A stretch of DNA of 57,815 nucleotides from Geobacteraceae bacterium. Lineage in GTDB: Bacteria > Desulfobacterota > Desulfuromonadia > Desulfuromonadales > BM103. Numbering within the stretch: position 1 is the first letter of the stretch; each line of letters starts with the position of its first letter. Positions 8,071 to 18,081 of the stretch are shown here, piece by piece. The position numbers and the translations under genes were made by a program. The notes beneath the pieces are model-generated. The model saw only the letters and a program-made list of their open reading frames with translations. It did not search any database and was not told the origin of the DNA. Where the stretch lies: the NCBI GenBank assembly GCA_024641085.1, contig JAHEDT010000016.1, forward strand, positions 1-57,815, read 5' to 3'.

Positions 8071-10299
8071 TCAAGCCTCCCAGAGATAGCTTCCCAGAGC
8101 ACCTGCGAGATTTTCTTCGGAAATTTCCTCCATTTCAAAACCGCTCATTTTGAGGAATTTCAAACCTTCCGCAATGGACTTCTGCAGCGAGGAATCATCA
8201 TGGGGCATCTTGGCCGGCACGCTGACCAGGGTGTACTTGTTTTTTTTCAGGCGGTAGACCAGGTAAAGCTTTTTCTGCTCCTCGATGTTCAAAACGACCA
8301 GATAAACCATGCAGTATTGAGACGGGTAGCCTTCGAGAGAAATCTGCACGTTAAATGCCGATTCCCAGGCCTGGCAGACCTGCGTGATCGAAGCGCAGGG
8401 CAGTCCTGGCAGATCCCAGTCGGGTTGAAAGAGGGCGCCTTTCTTGGGGGCCGGCCGCAGCTCGTGCGGCAAAGGCTTGGATGATTTCAGCCGAGGCTCC
8501 GCGACCGGCTCGGCCGCGACAGCATGTTCTGCAACCCGTCTTTCCTTCCTTTCCGCGAGAGGCTGCGACTTTGCCGCCTGAAGCTCGGCCAACTGCCGTT
8601 CAGCCTCAGCAAGGGCTTTAGACAGCTTGTCCTGCGTGGCGTGCTCCTCTTCGAGTTGTTCTTCAACAGATTTCAGTTGCTCCTCGAGCTCCATCACCTG
8701 TGACGGGTCGGTCACTAAAGCAGCATCGGCGGTGGACTCCATGTCGGCGCTCTGTTCCGCCTGGCGAATCGTCTCTTCGAGTGTATCGATCTGCCCATGA
8801 GCCTCGTGAAGAGCCGTTTCCAGCTTGTCCCGCGACTGCCTCTCCCGTCTGAGAAGCTCAGCTTGCTGCTGCAGCTCGGCCCTGAGGGTTTCGGCTTCAG
8901 CAGCAGCCTCCGGGGAGCCTTCCCCAGCCGCGGTGCCCCGTGAGGCATCTTCAATGGCCTTGGCAAGAGACTTTTTCATCGTCCCGATACGCTTTTCATT
9001 CTGTTCTGCCGACTTCTCCAGGTGCTTGCGAAGATTGCATTCCTGGTCATACTCCTCGCGGATGGTCTTGAGCTCGCTGGTGAACTGCGCATTCTGTTCA
9101 GTCACGTCGGCGGCCTGCGCCACTGCCGTCGCCAAAGCCCTCTCCAGAGCCTCGTTGCGGCCAAGGGCTTCCTGCAAAGCCTGCTGCGCTTCGACAAGCT
9201 GCGTCCGGACGTCCTCAGTCGCCTTCACCGCATCATCATGTTGGCCAGCCTGCTCCCTGCAACCTGCAAGCTCCTTGTCGAGAGCTTCGATACGCAATTC
9301 TGCCGCCTTGAGGCCTTCGTCCAAACGGGCTTTCTCAACCTGCTCTTCAGCAAGCTCGACCTGAATATCTTCGAGAGATTTGACGGCGTCCTGCAGTTCG
9401 GCATCCAGCTCTGCAATTCGGTCATGTGCCGCCGTGCAGTCCGCGATCGACTGCTTATGATTGTCCTGCTCCGTTGCCGCGTCTTGTTCAGCGGATTCCA
9501 GTGCGCCGCTAAGTTCCTTGACCCGCTTCTGGAGTTGCGTGAGCTTGCGCTTCTGCTTTAAGGCGTTCGCAGAGATGGTTTCCATCTCCACCAGACCTGC
9601 TTCGAGCTCCTGGATACGTTTTTCGGCCGCAGCGGTAATCTCCTCGCTGATCTCTTTGTGGCTACGTTCAGCTGCGGCAAGGGCCTCGGCAGCGGCCACC
9701 CGCTCAGTCAGCTCCTGCACCTGGACAATGTGAGCCCTTAGATCAGCCGCGGCCACCTCGGCCGGCCGCAGCAGTTCCTCCAGGGACTGCCGTAATTCCA
9801 GAATGCGGTCGTCCAGGCGCCTTTCGCCTCTCAGCTTGTTGGCAGCCTTCTTCCCCGCAGAGCTGTCAGGGTCTTTATCAATAGTGCTCTGGAGTTCGAC
9901 CAGCAACCGCGCCCTGTCCTGCCGCTGCTTGCGGGCTTCGCCGGGAGGCCCCATGCTAGGGATGTCTCGCAGGACAACTTCCAACATGGCCGGGCTTAAT
10001 TTCAGGTTGACATCTTCGAGTTGAAAACCGAGCTGGACGAGGATCTCCTGACCGTTTTGCCACTGAGAACGCACATCGCTGTCTGTGATGGTATAGACCA
10101 GGGCCCTCTTTAGGGTTTTGACATAAAAGGCGGCGAGGCAGCGCTGAGTCGAATTGTCCAGGTAATTGCAGAGGATACAGTGAACTTCGAATGCATCATT
10201 GTCCCCGTCACCGACAATGACCGGGGTCTTGGACCGGCAGAGCTGCTTGATCGCTTGCGTTTCGACTTCGAGCAAGCCGTCATGATCGTAGATGAGCAT
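8071..10299 (-). CDS. large coiled-coil protein of unknown function
   Basis: About 742 aa; I do not recognise the family. Residues 1-125 form a small alpha/beta domain. Residues about 130-590 are an almost unbroken coiled coil (Glu, Ala, Leu, Gln and Lys in heptads). A Pro/Lys linker follows, and the last 110 aa form another compact domain ending SYLWEA. The N- and C-terminal domains share a similar run of strands and a helix (ALVYTITDSD / QLGFQLEDVN against YTLVSVPAKM / MSGFEMEEIS), hinting at a duplicated fold. No signal peptide or membrane helix is seen. The ATG at 10299 follows a GGGGG stretch; a GTG at 10332 is possible but lacks a ribosome site. It lies between ackA and pta and is separated from pta by a terminator-like hairpin. 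Confidence 0.75.
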   Translation of the reverse strand: MLIYDHDGLLEVETQAIKQLCRSKTPVIVGDGDNDAFEVHCILCNYLDNSTQRCLAAFYVKTLKRALVYTITDSDVRSQWQNGQEILVQLGFQLEDVNLKLSPAMLEVVLRDIPSMGPPGEARKQRQDRARLLVELQSTIDKDPDSSAGKKAANKLRGERRLDDRILELRQSLEELLRPAEVAAADLRAHIVQVQELTERVAAAEALAAAERSHKEISEEITAAAEKRIQELEAGLVEMETISANALKQKRKLTQLQKRVKELSGALESAEQDAATEQDNHKQSIADCTAAHDRIAELDAELQDAVKSLEDIQVELAEEQVEKARLDEGLKAAELRIEALDKELAGCREQAGQHDDAVKATEDVRTQLVEAQQALQEALGRNEALERALATAVAQAADVTEQNAQFTSELKTIREEYDQECNLRKHLEKSAEQNEKRIGTMKKSLAKAIEDASRGTAAGEGSPEAAAEAETLRAELQQQAELLRRERQSRDKLETALHEAHGQIDTLEETIRQAEQSADMESTADAALVTDPSQVMELEEQLKSVEEQLEEEHATQDKLSKALAEAERQLAELQAAKSQPLAERKERRVAEHAVAAEPVAEPRLKSSKPLPHELRPAPKKGALFQPDWDLPGLPCASITQVCQAWESAFNVQISLEGYPSQYCMVYLVVLNIEEQKKLYLVYRLKKNKYTLVSVPAKMPHDDSSLQKSIAEGLKFLKMSGFEMEEISEENLAGALGSYLWEA

Positions 10300-10351
10300 G
10301 CACACCCCCGAGGATTCGCTACGGACCGTCACTGTTCACAAAGTGCCATAA

Positions 10352-10389
10352 ATTAAGGGCTGATAGCAAGCAAGCTGTCAGCCCTTAAT
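10352..10389 (-). terminator. hairpin terminator downstream of pta
   Basis: ATTAAGGGCTGA at 10352-10363 pairs perfectly with 10378-10389 around a 14-nt loop. On the minus strand it follows the pta stop and is trailed by TTAT, a weak U tail. Confidence 0.65.
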
Positions 10390-10429
10390 ACGCAAACAAT
10401 CGATAAGCCAATGACCGGGGGCTCTGATG

Positions 10430-11431
10430 TTACCCCTGCGCCTGGACCGCGGTAATGGCCGCAACCGAGACGATATCATCAACAGAACAGCCGCGTGAAA
10501 GATCATTCACCGGCTTGGCGAGCCCCTGGATGATCGGGCCGACGGCTTCTGCCCCGGCTACGCGTTCGACCAGTTTGTAGGCGATGTTTCCAGCGTCAAG
10601 ATCGGGAAAGATCAGAGTGTTGGCCTTGCCGGCGACGGCGGAACCGGGCGCTTTCTTAGCACCGACTTTGGGAAGGAGTGCGGCATCGGCCTGAAGTTCA
10701 CCATCGATCTGCAGCTTGGGATCGAGGCCCCGGGCAATATCGAGGGCCTTAAGGACCTTGTCGCACTCTTCATGGCTGGCACTGCCCTTCGTGGAGAAAG
10801 AGAGCATGGCAACCCGGGCATCAACACCGAGGAAACTCCGGCAACTGCCGGCTGTCGATATGGCGATCTCGGCCAGGGCCTGGGCATCGGGGTTCGGGTT
10901 CACGGCGCAGTCAGCGAAACAGAGGACACCGTTCTCGCCAAAATCGGGGGTCTTGGTCACCATCAGGAATACCGACGATACGGTCTTCATGCCCGGCGCT
11001 GTGCCGATCACCTGAAATGCCGCCCGTAAAACATCTCCGGTCGTGTTGAAGGCCCCGGCGACCATCCCCCCGGCATCGCCCTTACGAACCATCATGGCAC
11101 CGAAGAAAAGGTTGTCGTCACTGGTCAGAGTCTCGCGGGCCTGCTCTACCGTCAGCCCTTTTTTTTCACGGAGTTTTACCAGATCGGCAACATAAGCATC
11201 CAGCTGCGGGGCTTGTTTCGGATTAACAAGCTCGACGCCAGCCAGGGTGACGCCCAGTTCGCCGGCCTTGGCTTGCAAGGCGGCAGCATCGCCCAGCAGA
11301 ACGACTTTAGCCAAGCCATCTCTGGTGATCAGTTCCGCAGCCTGAATCATGCGGTCATCATAGCTTTCAGGGAGCACCACTGTCTGGATCCTGGTGCGAG
11401 CTTTTGCCTTGAGTTGGTCAACCAGATGCAT
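10430..11431 (-). CDS. pta: phosphate acetyltransferase
   Basis: Moves the acetyl group between CoA and phosphate; 333 aa, the length of the compact Pta type. The PTA_PTB fold is clear: an N-terminal [38 protein letters not shown] in the middle, [12 protein letters not shown] and the C-terminal [21 protein letters not shown] segment. I chose the ATG at 11431 because AGGAGG sits 5 nt upstream. An upstream ATG at 11536 would add 35 residues with protein-like composition but has no ribosome site. The gene is divergent from the TonB-like gene; the AT-rich space between them should hold both promoters. Confidence 0.95.
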   Translation of the reverse strand: MHLVDQLKAKARTRIQTVVLPESYDDRMIQAAELITRDGLAKVVLLGDAAALQAKAGELGVTLAGVELVNPKQAPQLDAYVADLVKLREKKGLTVEQARETLTSDDNLFFGAMMVRKGDAGGMVAGAFNTTGDVLRAAFQVIGTAPGMKTVSSVFLMVTKTPDFGENGVLCFADCAVNPNPDAQALAEIAISTAGSCRSFLGVDARVAMLSFSTKGSASHEECDKVLKALDIARGLDPKLQIDGELQADAALLPKVGAKKAPGSAVAGKANTLIFPDLDAGNIAYKLVERVAGAEAVGPIIQGLAKPVNDLSRGCSVDDIVSVAAITAVQAQG

Positions 11432-11592
11432 CGCTTCCTCCTGAGAGCAGGGTTTTATAAATTCGGGAATATACCGGAGGGCCTCGTCAACGTCAACGTT
11501 TTTCCCTCCAGAGGGGTGTATGGCCGGCTTATTCATACTGGCAGTTGCAAAGACTATTGTACTATAATTAAATGTTTTGAAAATGAGGGCCG

Positions 11593-12555
11593 ATGACTCC
11601 TGAACAACGCCAAAACCGTATAATTACCGGCTTCATTCTGCTGTCGCTGCTCCTGCATCTGCTTCTGTTGCTGGTACCGAAGAACAAGCTTTTCCCGACG
11701 GACATCACGCCGAAGCCGGTCTATGTGGAAGTGCGCCCACCGCAAATCCAGGAACCTGTCAAGGACCGCGAGCTTGACCTGCCCATCCGCAAGGAGCTTG
11801 AAAAACCTCGCGATACGCCGGCCAAACGGCTGGCAGAGAAAGACCAGGTGGTCGAAAAGGAGGTGGCCCCCGAAGGCAAGGACACCGAGGATTTACAGCA
11901 GACGGTCAGCGCTCCGAAGCCGATGCCCAAACCGATTCCCAAGGCCGCCCCGAAGCCGCAACCGAAGCCCCCCGCAGAGGCCGCGCCTAAGGAGGCTGTA
12001 GAAACCTCGCCTAAGGAGACCGTAGAGACCACGCCCGCACCGGTCACCCCCGAAGGGTGGCAGGCCAAACCGGAGAAGAAGTCCCTCGCGGACCTGCCGG
12101 ACCTGAAAGCCCTTACCCAGATTTCGCCGGATACACTGGCACAAATAGAAAATGACTGGCGGCGCAAGTACCGCGAAGATATTGCCAAGGGTGATACCGT
12201 CTGGATGGACACAGAGCAGGACCGGCTGATCTCCTTTATGCGCCGCTTTCGCACGAATATCTACAATGTCTGGAACTACCCGACCGACGCCGCCGAGCGC
12301 AACCAGCAAGGCACCTGCCTGCTGCGCATTACAGTCGATCGCGAAGGCAATGTGACCGATGTCCGTCTACTGGAAAGCTCAGGCTACCGGTCGCTGGACG
12401 AAGAAGCCATGCGCGCCGTCCGCCAGGGAGCATCCTATGGGCCCCTGCCACGGTCCTACACCAATCCGGACCTGAAAATCATGGCCTTCTTCCAGTACAG
12501 TATGAGCGGGGCAGTCAGACGCTCATACCGACCTCGCCCCGGGCAGATTTATTGA
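11593..12555 (+). CDS. TonB family energy-transducer protein
   Basis: A 320-aa protein with the TonB layout: a short cytoplasmic head, one uncleaved membrane helix (about 9-27), a Pro/Lys/Glu-rich periplasm-spanning stretch (about 35-160), and a C-terminal TonB domain (about 215-310) with NIYNVWNYP and [23 protein letters not shown]. It should couple inner-membrane proton motive force to outer-membrane receptors, but no ExbB/ExbD or receptor genes are nearby. Such orphan TonB-like proteins are common in this group. The stop is followed by a REP-like palindrome. Confidence 0.87.
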   Translation: MTPEQRQNRIITGFILLSLLLHLLLLLVPKNKLFPTDITPKPVYVEVRPPQIQEPVKDRELDLPIRKELEKPRDTPAKRLAEKDQVVEKEVAPEGKDTEDLQQTVSAPKPMPKPIPKAAPKPQPKPPAEAAPKEAVETSPKETVETTPAPVTPEGWQAKPEKKSLADLPDLKALTQISPDTLAQIENDWRRKYREDIAKGDTVWMDTEQDRLISFMRRFRTNIYNVWNYPTDAAERNQQGTCLLRITVDREGNVTDVRLLESSGYRSLDEEAMRAVRQGASYGPLPRSYTNPDLKIMAFFQYSMSGAVRRSYRPRPGQIY

Positions 12556-12606
12556 GTCACCAAGGCAGCTTTAACTAGTGTCTTTGTTGACCGCGTTATG
12601 CAACTT

Positions 12607-12679
12607 AGGGGTCAGGTCTACACATTTCAGTTTTTATGCAATGAATGCATTTTTTGTGAAATGTGTAGACCTGACCCCT
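12607..12679. repeat. REP-like palindrome, copy A
   Basis: Outer arms of 23 bp (12607-12629 and 12657-12679) are perfectly complementary and begin AGGGGTCAGGTCTAC. Inside is a 27-nt T-rich centre with its own small stem (ATGCA/TGCAT). The arms are identical to those at 25393-25465. It lies between the convergent TonB-like and gcvPB genes. Confidence 0.93.
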
Positions 12680-12762
12680 GAACGAAGGCCACAAAATGAA
12701 CGGGGACGATCTGTGTCATGATCGTCCCCGCTGATTTTCCTCTTCCCAACGCGCGTCGTGCG

Positions 12763-14223
12763 CTATGGGTTGTCTTCCCATCTGAGCTTGGGTTTGCGTG
12801 CTGCAGTGGTTTCATCAAGCCTTCTGACCTTGGAACGGACCGGGGCCTGGTGCAACAGCTCCGGGTTGTCGCGGGCTTCACCGGCGATGGCAATCATGGC
12901 GTCACAGAACTCGTCGAGGACATCCTGACTTTCTGTCTCGGTCGGTTCGATCATGATCGCGCCTTTGACCACCAACGGGAAGTAGATGGTCGGCGGATGA
13001 TAACCGTAGTCAATCAGACGCTTGGCGACGTCCAAGGTATGGCAGCCGCCGGCGAGGTCCTTGTCGGAAAAAATGACTTCGTGCAGCGAGCGCCTCTTGT
13101 ATGGCAGGTCATAAACCCCCTCGAGCCGCGCCCGCACGTAGTTGGCGTTGAGGACAGCCATCTGGCTGGCGTGTTTCAGGCCGGCACCTCCCAAGGTGCT
13201 GGCATAGGCAAAAGCCCGCACCATGATGCCGACATTGCCATGAAAAGCCATGAGCCGGCCAATCGATTCTGTGTTCCCCGTCACGAAACGGTACTGGTCA
13301 CCGTCGCGCTCGACGCCCGCCGCCGGCAGGTAGGGAACCAGCTGTTCAGTGACCCCCACCGGCCCGGCCCCCGGGCCACCTCCGCCATGGGGGGTTGAGA
13401 AGGTCTTGTGCAGGTTGAAATGCATTACGTCGATGCCCATATCGCCGGGACGGGCAATCCCCATCAAGGCGTTGAGGTTGGCGCCGTCGCAATAGACCAG
13501 GCCACCGCGGTCGTGAACCAGTTTGCAGATCGCCTCGATGTTGGTCTCGAAAAGGCCGAGGGTATTCGGGTTGGTGACCATCAGTGCCGCAACATTGTCA
13601 TCCATGTGAGCTTCGACTTCCTCCAGGGTCAGAACCCCTTCGGAAGCGATCGGCACCACGTCGTAGCCGGCCAGTGTTGCCGTCGCAGGGTTGGTACCAT
13701 GCGCCGTGTCAGGGATCAGCACCTTGCTGCGCTTGCTGCCGCGGGCTTCATGCCAGGAGCGAATCACCAGCATGCCCGTCAACTCGCCCTGGGCACCGGC
13801 GGCGGGCTGCAGGGTCACTTTGGCGAACCCGGACACCTCCGCCAGGGCAACCTGCAGACGATACATCAGCTCGAGCATTCCCTGGGCCAGATGCGGCGGG
13901 GTGGCCGGATGGACGTCGGCCAGGCCCGGCAGGCGGGCAGCGGCCTCGTTGACCTTGGGGTTGTACTTCATGGTACAGCTGCCCAAGGGGTAGAACCCGG
14001 AATCGACCCCGTAGTTCCAAGTCGACAGACGGGTAAAATGACGAACCACGTCTACTTCGGACAACTCGGGAAACCCGCTGATTTCTTCGCGGCTCAGGTC
14101 GGCGGGGAGCTTGGCGGCCGGCACGTCGAGCTTGGGCAGGCTGTAGCCCTTGCGACCAGGTTGGGAGTGCTCGAAGAGCAGCTTTTCATTCAGGACAAGT
14201 CCGCTGGCACCCAGCATCGTCAT
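12763..14223 (-). CDS. gcvPB: glycine dehydrogenase (decarboxylating) subunit 2
   Basis: Catalytic C-terminal half of the split P-protein, 486 aa. It carries the PLP-binding lysine in FNLHKTFSTPHGGGGPGAG, as well as the GNxESIGR and PLGSCTMKYNPK motifs typical of this subunit. With GcvPA it decarboxylates glycine and loads the aminomethyl group on the lipoyl arm of GcvH. Its ATG overlaps the gcvPA stop (ATGA), so the two halves are made in step. Split P-proteins are typical of anaerobic and thermophilic bacteria. It is the last gene of the gcv cluster. Confidence 0.97.
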   Translation of the reverse strand: MTMLGASGLVLNEKLLFEHSQPGRKGYSLPKLDVPAAKLPADLSREEISGFPELSEVDVVRHFTRLSTWNYGVDSGFYPLGSCTMKYNPKVNEAAARLPGLADVHPATPPHLAQGMLELMYRLQVALAEVSGFAKVTLQPAAGAQGELTGMLVIRSWHEARGSKRSKVLIPDTAHGTNPATATLAGYDVVPIASEGVLTLEEVEAHMDDNVAALMVTNPNTLGLFETNIEAICKLVHDRGGLVYCDGANLNALMGIARPGDMGIDVMHFNLHKTFSTPHGGGGPGAGPVGVTEQLVPYLPAAGVERDGDQYRFVTGNTESIGRLMAFHGNVGIMVRAFAYASTLGGAGLKHASQMAVLNANYVRARLEGVYDLPYKRRSLHEVIFSDKDLAGGCHTLDVAKRLIDYGYHPPTIYFPLVVKGAIMIEPTETESQDVLDEFCDAMIAIAGEARDNPELLHQAPVRSKVRRLDETTAARKPKLRWEDNP

Positions 14224-15569
14224 TGCGCACCTCCCTGCAGTGCCGCCACCAGCGCGTCGATTTCTTCACGCCGGTTCTGCTCTGTCACACACACTAAGAA
14301 ACAATTCGCCAGTTCCGGGTAATCACCACCGAGAGGAATCCCCGCGAGGAACCCTGCGGCTTCGAGACGGGTGAGAACTTCCTCAACAGGAGTTTCGGAA
14401 CGCATGACGAATTCGTTGAAAGCCGGTCCGTCGAAAACCAGACTGAAGCCCTTCACGGCTGACAGCTTTTGGCGGGCGTAAGCGGCCTTGGCCAGGTTCT
14501 GTTCAGCCATCTCGCGAAGGCCCTGCTTGCCAAGCAGGCTCATAAAGATGGTTGTCACTAAGGCACACAAACCCTGGTTGGAGCAAATATTGGACGTTGC
14601 CTTCTCACGACGGATATGCTGCTCGCGGGTCGACAGGGTCAGCACGAAGCCGCGCTGGCCATCGAGATCCGTCGTTTCACCGACCAGCCGGCCGGGCATG
14701 GCGCGCACATCCTTCTGGCGGACGGCGAAGAAGCCGACATAAGGGCCGCCGAAAGCGAGCGGCAGGCCGAAGCTCTGGCCGTCACCGGCGACGATATCGG
14801 CGCCGAGTTCACCCGGTGACTTGAGCAAGCCGAGGGCGACAGGTTCGGCCACCGCCGTAATCAGCTTGGCGCCTGCTGAGTGTGCCTGTTCGGCCAGGGT
14901 GGCCACGTCCTCGATCACGCCGAAGTAATTCGGGTAACCAGCCACCACGGCTGCAGTTGTCGCATCCAGCTTGGCGGCCAGATCCTTGAGGTCGGTTCGT
15001 CCATCATCAGCGACAGCGACATCGACCAGTTCCAGTCCGACATAACTGCAGTAGGTGGCAACCACCGCCCGGTAGCGTGGATTGAGTGCCCGGGTCAGTA
15101 GCACCCGCTTGCGACGCGTCAGGCGAACAGCCATCAGTACGGCTTCGGCACAGGCGGAGGCGCCGTCGTACATCGACGCATTGGCGACATCCATGCCGGT
15201 CAGCTGACAGATCAGCGTCTGGAACTCAAAGATCGCCTGCAGGGTCCCCTGGCTGATTTCCGGCTGATAGGGTGTGTAGGCTGTGTAAAATTCGCTGCGG
15301 GAAACCAGCAGATCGATCACCGTCGGGCTGAAGTGATGATAGGCGCCGCCACCTAGGAAACTTTTATGGGTCCCGGGAGTGGCATTCTTGATTGCCAGCG
15401 ATTTCAGTTCACGGAGCAGCTCCGTCTCGCTGAGCGGCTCCGGCAGATCCAGGGGACGCTTGAGTCGTACGGATTCGGGCACCTCGACAAACAGCTCCTC
15501 GAGGGTCTTGACGCCGATCCGTTCGAGCATCTGGGTCACGTCCCCGGCAGTATGCGGGATATAACGCAT
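14220..15569 (-). CDS. gcvPA: glycine dehydrogenase (decarboxylating) subunit 1
   Basis: N-terminal half of the split P-protein, 449 aa. It opens MRYIPHTAGDVTQMLERIG, the standard start of this family, and contains FLGGGAYHHFSP, YTAYTPYQPEISQGTLQAIFE (quoted only in part here) and YDGASACAEA. It forms the heterotetrameric P-protein with GcvPB and lacks the PLP lysine. It begins 5 nt after the gcvH stop and overlaps gcvPB by 4 nt. Confidence 0.97.
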   Translation of the reverse strand: MRYIPHTAGDVTQMLERIGVKTLEELFVEVPESVRLKRPLDLPEPLSETELLRELKSLAIKNATPGTHKSFLGGGAYHHFSPTVIDLLVSRSEFYTAYTPYQPEISQGTLQAIFEFQTLICQLTGMDVANASMYDGASACAEAVLMAVRLTRRKRVLLTRALNPRYRAVVATYCSYVGLELVDVAVADDGRTDLKDLAAKLDATTAAVVAGYPNYFGVIEDVATLAEQAHSAGAKLITAVAEPVALGLLKSPGELGADIVAGDGQSFGLPLAFGGPYVGFFAVRQKDVRAMPGRLVGETTDLDGQRGFVLTLSTREQHIRREKATSNICSNQGLCALVTTIFMSLLGKQGLREMAEQNLAKAAYARQKLSAVKGFSLVFDGPAFNEFVMRSETPVEEVLTRLEAAGFLAGIPLGGDYPELANCFLVCVTEQNRREEIDALVAALQGGAQ

Positions 15570-15574
15570 GTTCC

Positions 15575-15961
15575 TCAGCTCTCCTCTGCAATCAGGGCTT
15601 GGTATGCTTCAGCGTCCATCAGGTCGTCAGCGTCAGCGGCGTCAGCCATGCGGATTTTGATCATCCAGCCATCCTCGTAAGGCGAGGTATTGATAATTTC
15701 CGGCGCTTCGACCAGATCGTCATTGATCTCTTCGACGGTACCGGAGACCGGCGCATAAATGTCGGAGACCGCTTTCACCGATTCCACGACACCGAAGGCC
15801 TTGCCCGCCTCAATGACCGTGCCGACCTCGGGCAGTTCGACGAAAACCACGTCACCGAGGGCGTCCTGGGCAAAATCGGTGATCCCCACCACGGCCAAAT
15901 CTTCTTCGACCATGACCCATTCATGTTCTTCTGTGTACTTGAGCTCTTCCGGAAATTCCAT
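15575..15961 (-). CDS. gcvH: glycine cleavage system H protein
   Basis: Lipoyl carrier protein of 128 aa that shuttles the aminomethyl group between P, T and L proteins. The lipoylated lysine is Lys63 in VESVKAVSD. The EEHEWV start motif and the LGDVVFVELPEVG segment are standard. AAGGAG lies 6 nt before the ATG. No lipoate ligase or L-protein gene is in the window, so those must be encoded elsewhere. Confidence 0.97.
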   Translation of the reverse strand: MEFPEELKYTEEHEWVMVEEDLAVVGITDFAQDALGDVVFVELPEVGTVIEAGKAFGVVESVKAVSDIYAPVSGTVEEINDDLVEAPEIINTSPYEDGWMIKIRMADAADADDLMDAEAYQALIAEES

Positions 15962-16035
15962 GATGATCTCCTTATGGCGGTATACCCCTGGACCAGCAGG
16001 GGTGCAAAGAAATTGTCCTGCCTGAACAGCCTGAT

Positions 16036-17124
16036 TTATTGGACAAAGGGTGGACGTACCACCCTCGCGCGCATGCGGCGGTTGCGCACGGCAACGTCCA
16101 GTTCACTATCGAGCCCCGCCGCACCGGGCTCGACCAGGGCCAGAGCAATGCCGAGTTTGAGCGTCGGCGACATGGTCCCGCTGGTGACGACACCGACCTC
16201 GCGATCGCCGGCAAAGAGTGAATAGCCCTCACGCGGGATCCCGCGTTCCTCCATGATCAGGCCAACCCGGCGACGCGGCACACCGGCAGCCTTCTGTGCT
16301 ACCAGAGCAGCTTTGCCGATGAAATCGTCCTTGTCAAGCTTCGTGATCCAGGCCAATCCGCCCTCCAGGGGCGAAATCTCGCGGGACAGCTCATGGCCAT
16401 AGAGGGCGTAACCCTTCTCCAGGCGCAAGGTGTCACGCGCCCCCAGGCCGATCGGCAGCAGACCGTGTGGAGCCCCGGCCGCCAGCAAATTCTGCCAGAC
16501 AGCAACGGCCGACGCAGCCGGCAGGTACAGCTCGAAACCGTCTTCTCCGGTATAGCCGGTCCGCGAAATGATCATCGGCACTCCGGCAACGGTCCCCTCG
16601 CAAAAATGGTAATAAGTCAGTTCACCGAGTTGGACGTCGGTCAGTGCGGAGAGGATCACGACAGATTTCGGCCCTTGCAGGGCAATCTGCGCGAATTCCA
16701 CGCTGCGATTGGTCAAGGTGACATCCGCCAGCGCCGACTCGCGCAAGGCCTGCTGCATCCAAGCGAAATCCTTTTCAATATTGGAAGCGTTGACGCAGAA
16801 AAGGAAATGTGAGGCGTTGAACCGGTACAGCGTCACATCATCGACCACGCCGCCCGCGGGGTAACAGATGGCCGAATACTGCACCTGGCCGTCGACCAGC
16901 TTGGCCGCATCGTTGATCGTCAGGTGCTGGATGAAAGCCAGGGCATTGGCTCCGCGCACCTCGACTTCACCCATGTGAGAGACATCGAAAAGGCCGGCTG
17001 CCTGCCGTACGGCCAGGTGTTCTTCGATGACACCTGAGTACTGGACCGGCATGTCCCAACCGCCGAAATCGACCATACGTGCACCCAGTTCACGATGAAC
17101 CTGGTTTAAAGGGGTTTTTTTCAC
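16036..17124 (-). CDS. gcvT: aminomethyltransferase (glycine cleavage T protein)
   Basis: Transfers the methylene group from the H-protein to tetrahydrofolate and releases ammonia; 362 aa, the usual length. Visible motifs are [14 protein letters not shown] near the N-terminus, FDVSHMGE, the folate-site region [14 protein letters not shown], and [18 protein letters not shown]. The start is GTG at 17124 with AGGAG about 7 nt before it. It heads the gcvT-gcvH-gcvPA-gcvPB run. The 98-bp leader shows no glycine riboswitch. metF ends just upstream on the same strand, so read-through from the folD-metVF block is possible. Confidence 0.97.
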   Translation of the reverse strand: MKKTPLNQVHRELGARMVDFGGWDMPVQYSGVIEEHLAVRQAAGLFDVSHMGEVEVRGANALAFIQHLTINDAAKLVDGQVQYSAICYPAGGVVDDVTLYRFNASHFLFCVNASNIEKDFAWMQQALRESALADVTLTNRSVEFAQIALQGPKSVVILSALTDVQLGELTYYHFCEGTVAGVPMIISRTGYTGEDGFELYLPAASAVAVWQNLLAAGAPHGLLPIGLGARDTLRLEKGYALYGHELSREISPLEGGLAWITKLDKDDFIGKAALVAQKAAGVPRRRVGLIMEERGIPREGYSLFAGDREVGVVTSGTMSPTLKLGIALALVEPGAAGLDSELDVAVRNRRMRARVVRPPFVQ

Positions 17125-17222
17125 GAGACTCTCCTTTTATGGAAAAGCAATTCTGAATTTTAACCCGTTTATTCTAAATTGCCTCGAATAAAAGACTCTA
17201 TATCAAAAGTTCGCCGGCGAAG

Positions 17223-18077
17223 CTAAGCGAGAATTTCTGGAATGTGGTCTTCGTGTCCGAGTGTCATGAGATGCACCCCCTGGCAAAGCTCCCTGGCCCA
17301 ACCAACTGTTTCCCGGGCGATTGCAAGACCTTCGGCCATCGGATCGCCGGCGCATTCGAGACGTTCGATCAGTGGTTGCGGAACCTTGACGCCGGGGATG
17401 TTGGCGTTGAGGAACCGGGCCATTTTGGCACTGCGGATCAACAGTACACCTGCGATCACCGGCGCGCGCAGCGGGGCCATCGCCGCCATGAAACGTTCCA
17501 GGGAACCGCGCTCGAAGACCGACTGGGTCTGGAAGAAGCGTGCCCCGCTGGCCACCTTTTTCGTCACTTTTTGAAACATCAGCTCGAACGGTTCCGCGGC
17601 CGGGTTGACCGCCGCACCCGGGAAAAACCTCGGCACGCCGTCGAGGCGCTTGCCAGCCATGTCAAAGCCGGCCATCAAGCCGTTGGCCATATCGAGCATT
17701 TGCACCGAGTCGAGGTCGAAGACCGGCCGAGCATCCGGATGGTCGCCGAATTTGCTGTGGTCGCCGGACAGCAGCAGCAGGTTCTCGATACCGAAGGCAG
17801 CGGCACCCAGCAGATCGGACTGCAAGGCCATGCGGTTGCGGTCGCGGCAGGTTAACTGCAGGATCGTTTCCGTACCAGACTGCTGCAGTTGCGCAGCCAG
17901 GGCCAGTGATGACAAACGCATGTTGGCGCCCTGATTGTCAGTAACGTTAACAGCCGTCACCCCTTGAAGTTTCCGGGCCCCGGCCAGGGCCGATACCAGG
18001 TTGGTGCCTTTGGGAGGGGCGATTTCCGCCGTCACCACGAACCGACCGCTGGCCAGTTGCTGCGCAAGCTGCGACAT
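17223..18077 (-). CDS. metF: methylenetetrahydrofolate reductase
   Basis: Reduces 5,10-methylene-THF to 5-methyl-THF; 284 aa in the short bacterial form. The N-terminal strand FVVTAEIAPPKGTNL, the VNVTDNQGANMRLSS segment, LTCRDRNRMALQSDLLGA and NLLLLSGDH are hallmarks of the FAD-binding barrel. The ATG at 18077 follows the metV stop by 4 nt. An in-frame extension upstream overlaps metV and is not credible. The partner protein MetV supports a Wood-Ljungdahl-type enzyme rather than the NADH-dependent enteric type; this is inference. Confidence 0.94.
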   Translation of the reverse strand: MSQLAQQLASGRFVVTAEIAPPKGTNLVSALAGARKLQGVTAVNVTDNQGANMRLSSLALAAQLQQSGTETILQLTCRDRNRMALQSDLLGAAAFGIENLLLLSGDHSKFGDHPDARPVFDLDSVQMLDMANGLMAGFDMAGKRLDGVPRFFPGAAVNPAAEPFELMFQKVTKKVASGARFFQTQSVFERGSLERFMAAMAPLRAPVIAGVLLIRSAKMARFLNANIPGVKVPQPLIERLECAGDPMAEGLAIARETVGWARELCQGVHLMTLGHEDHIPEILA

Positions 18078-18081
18078 GACT

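Noticed and set aside
17125-17222. Glycine riboswitch upstream of gcvT
   Set aside because: The 98-nt spacer is too short and lacks the conserved tandem aptamer words.
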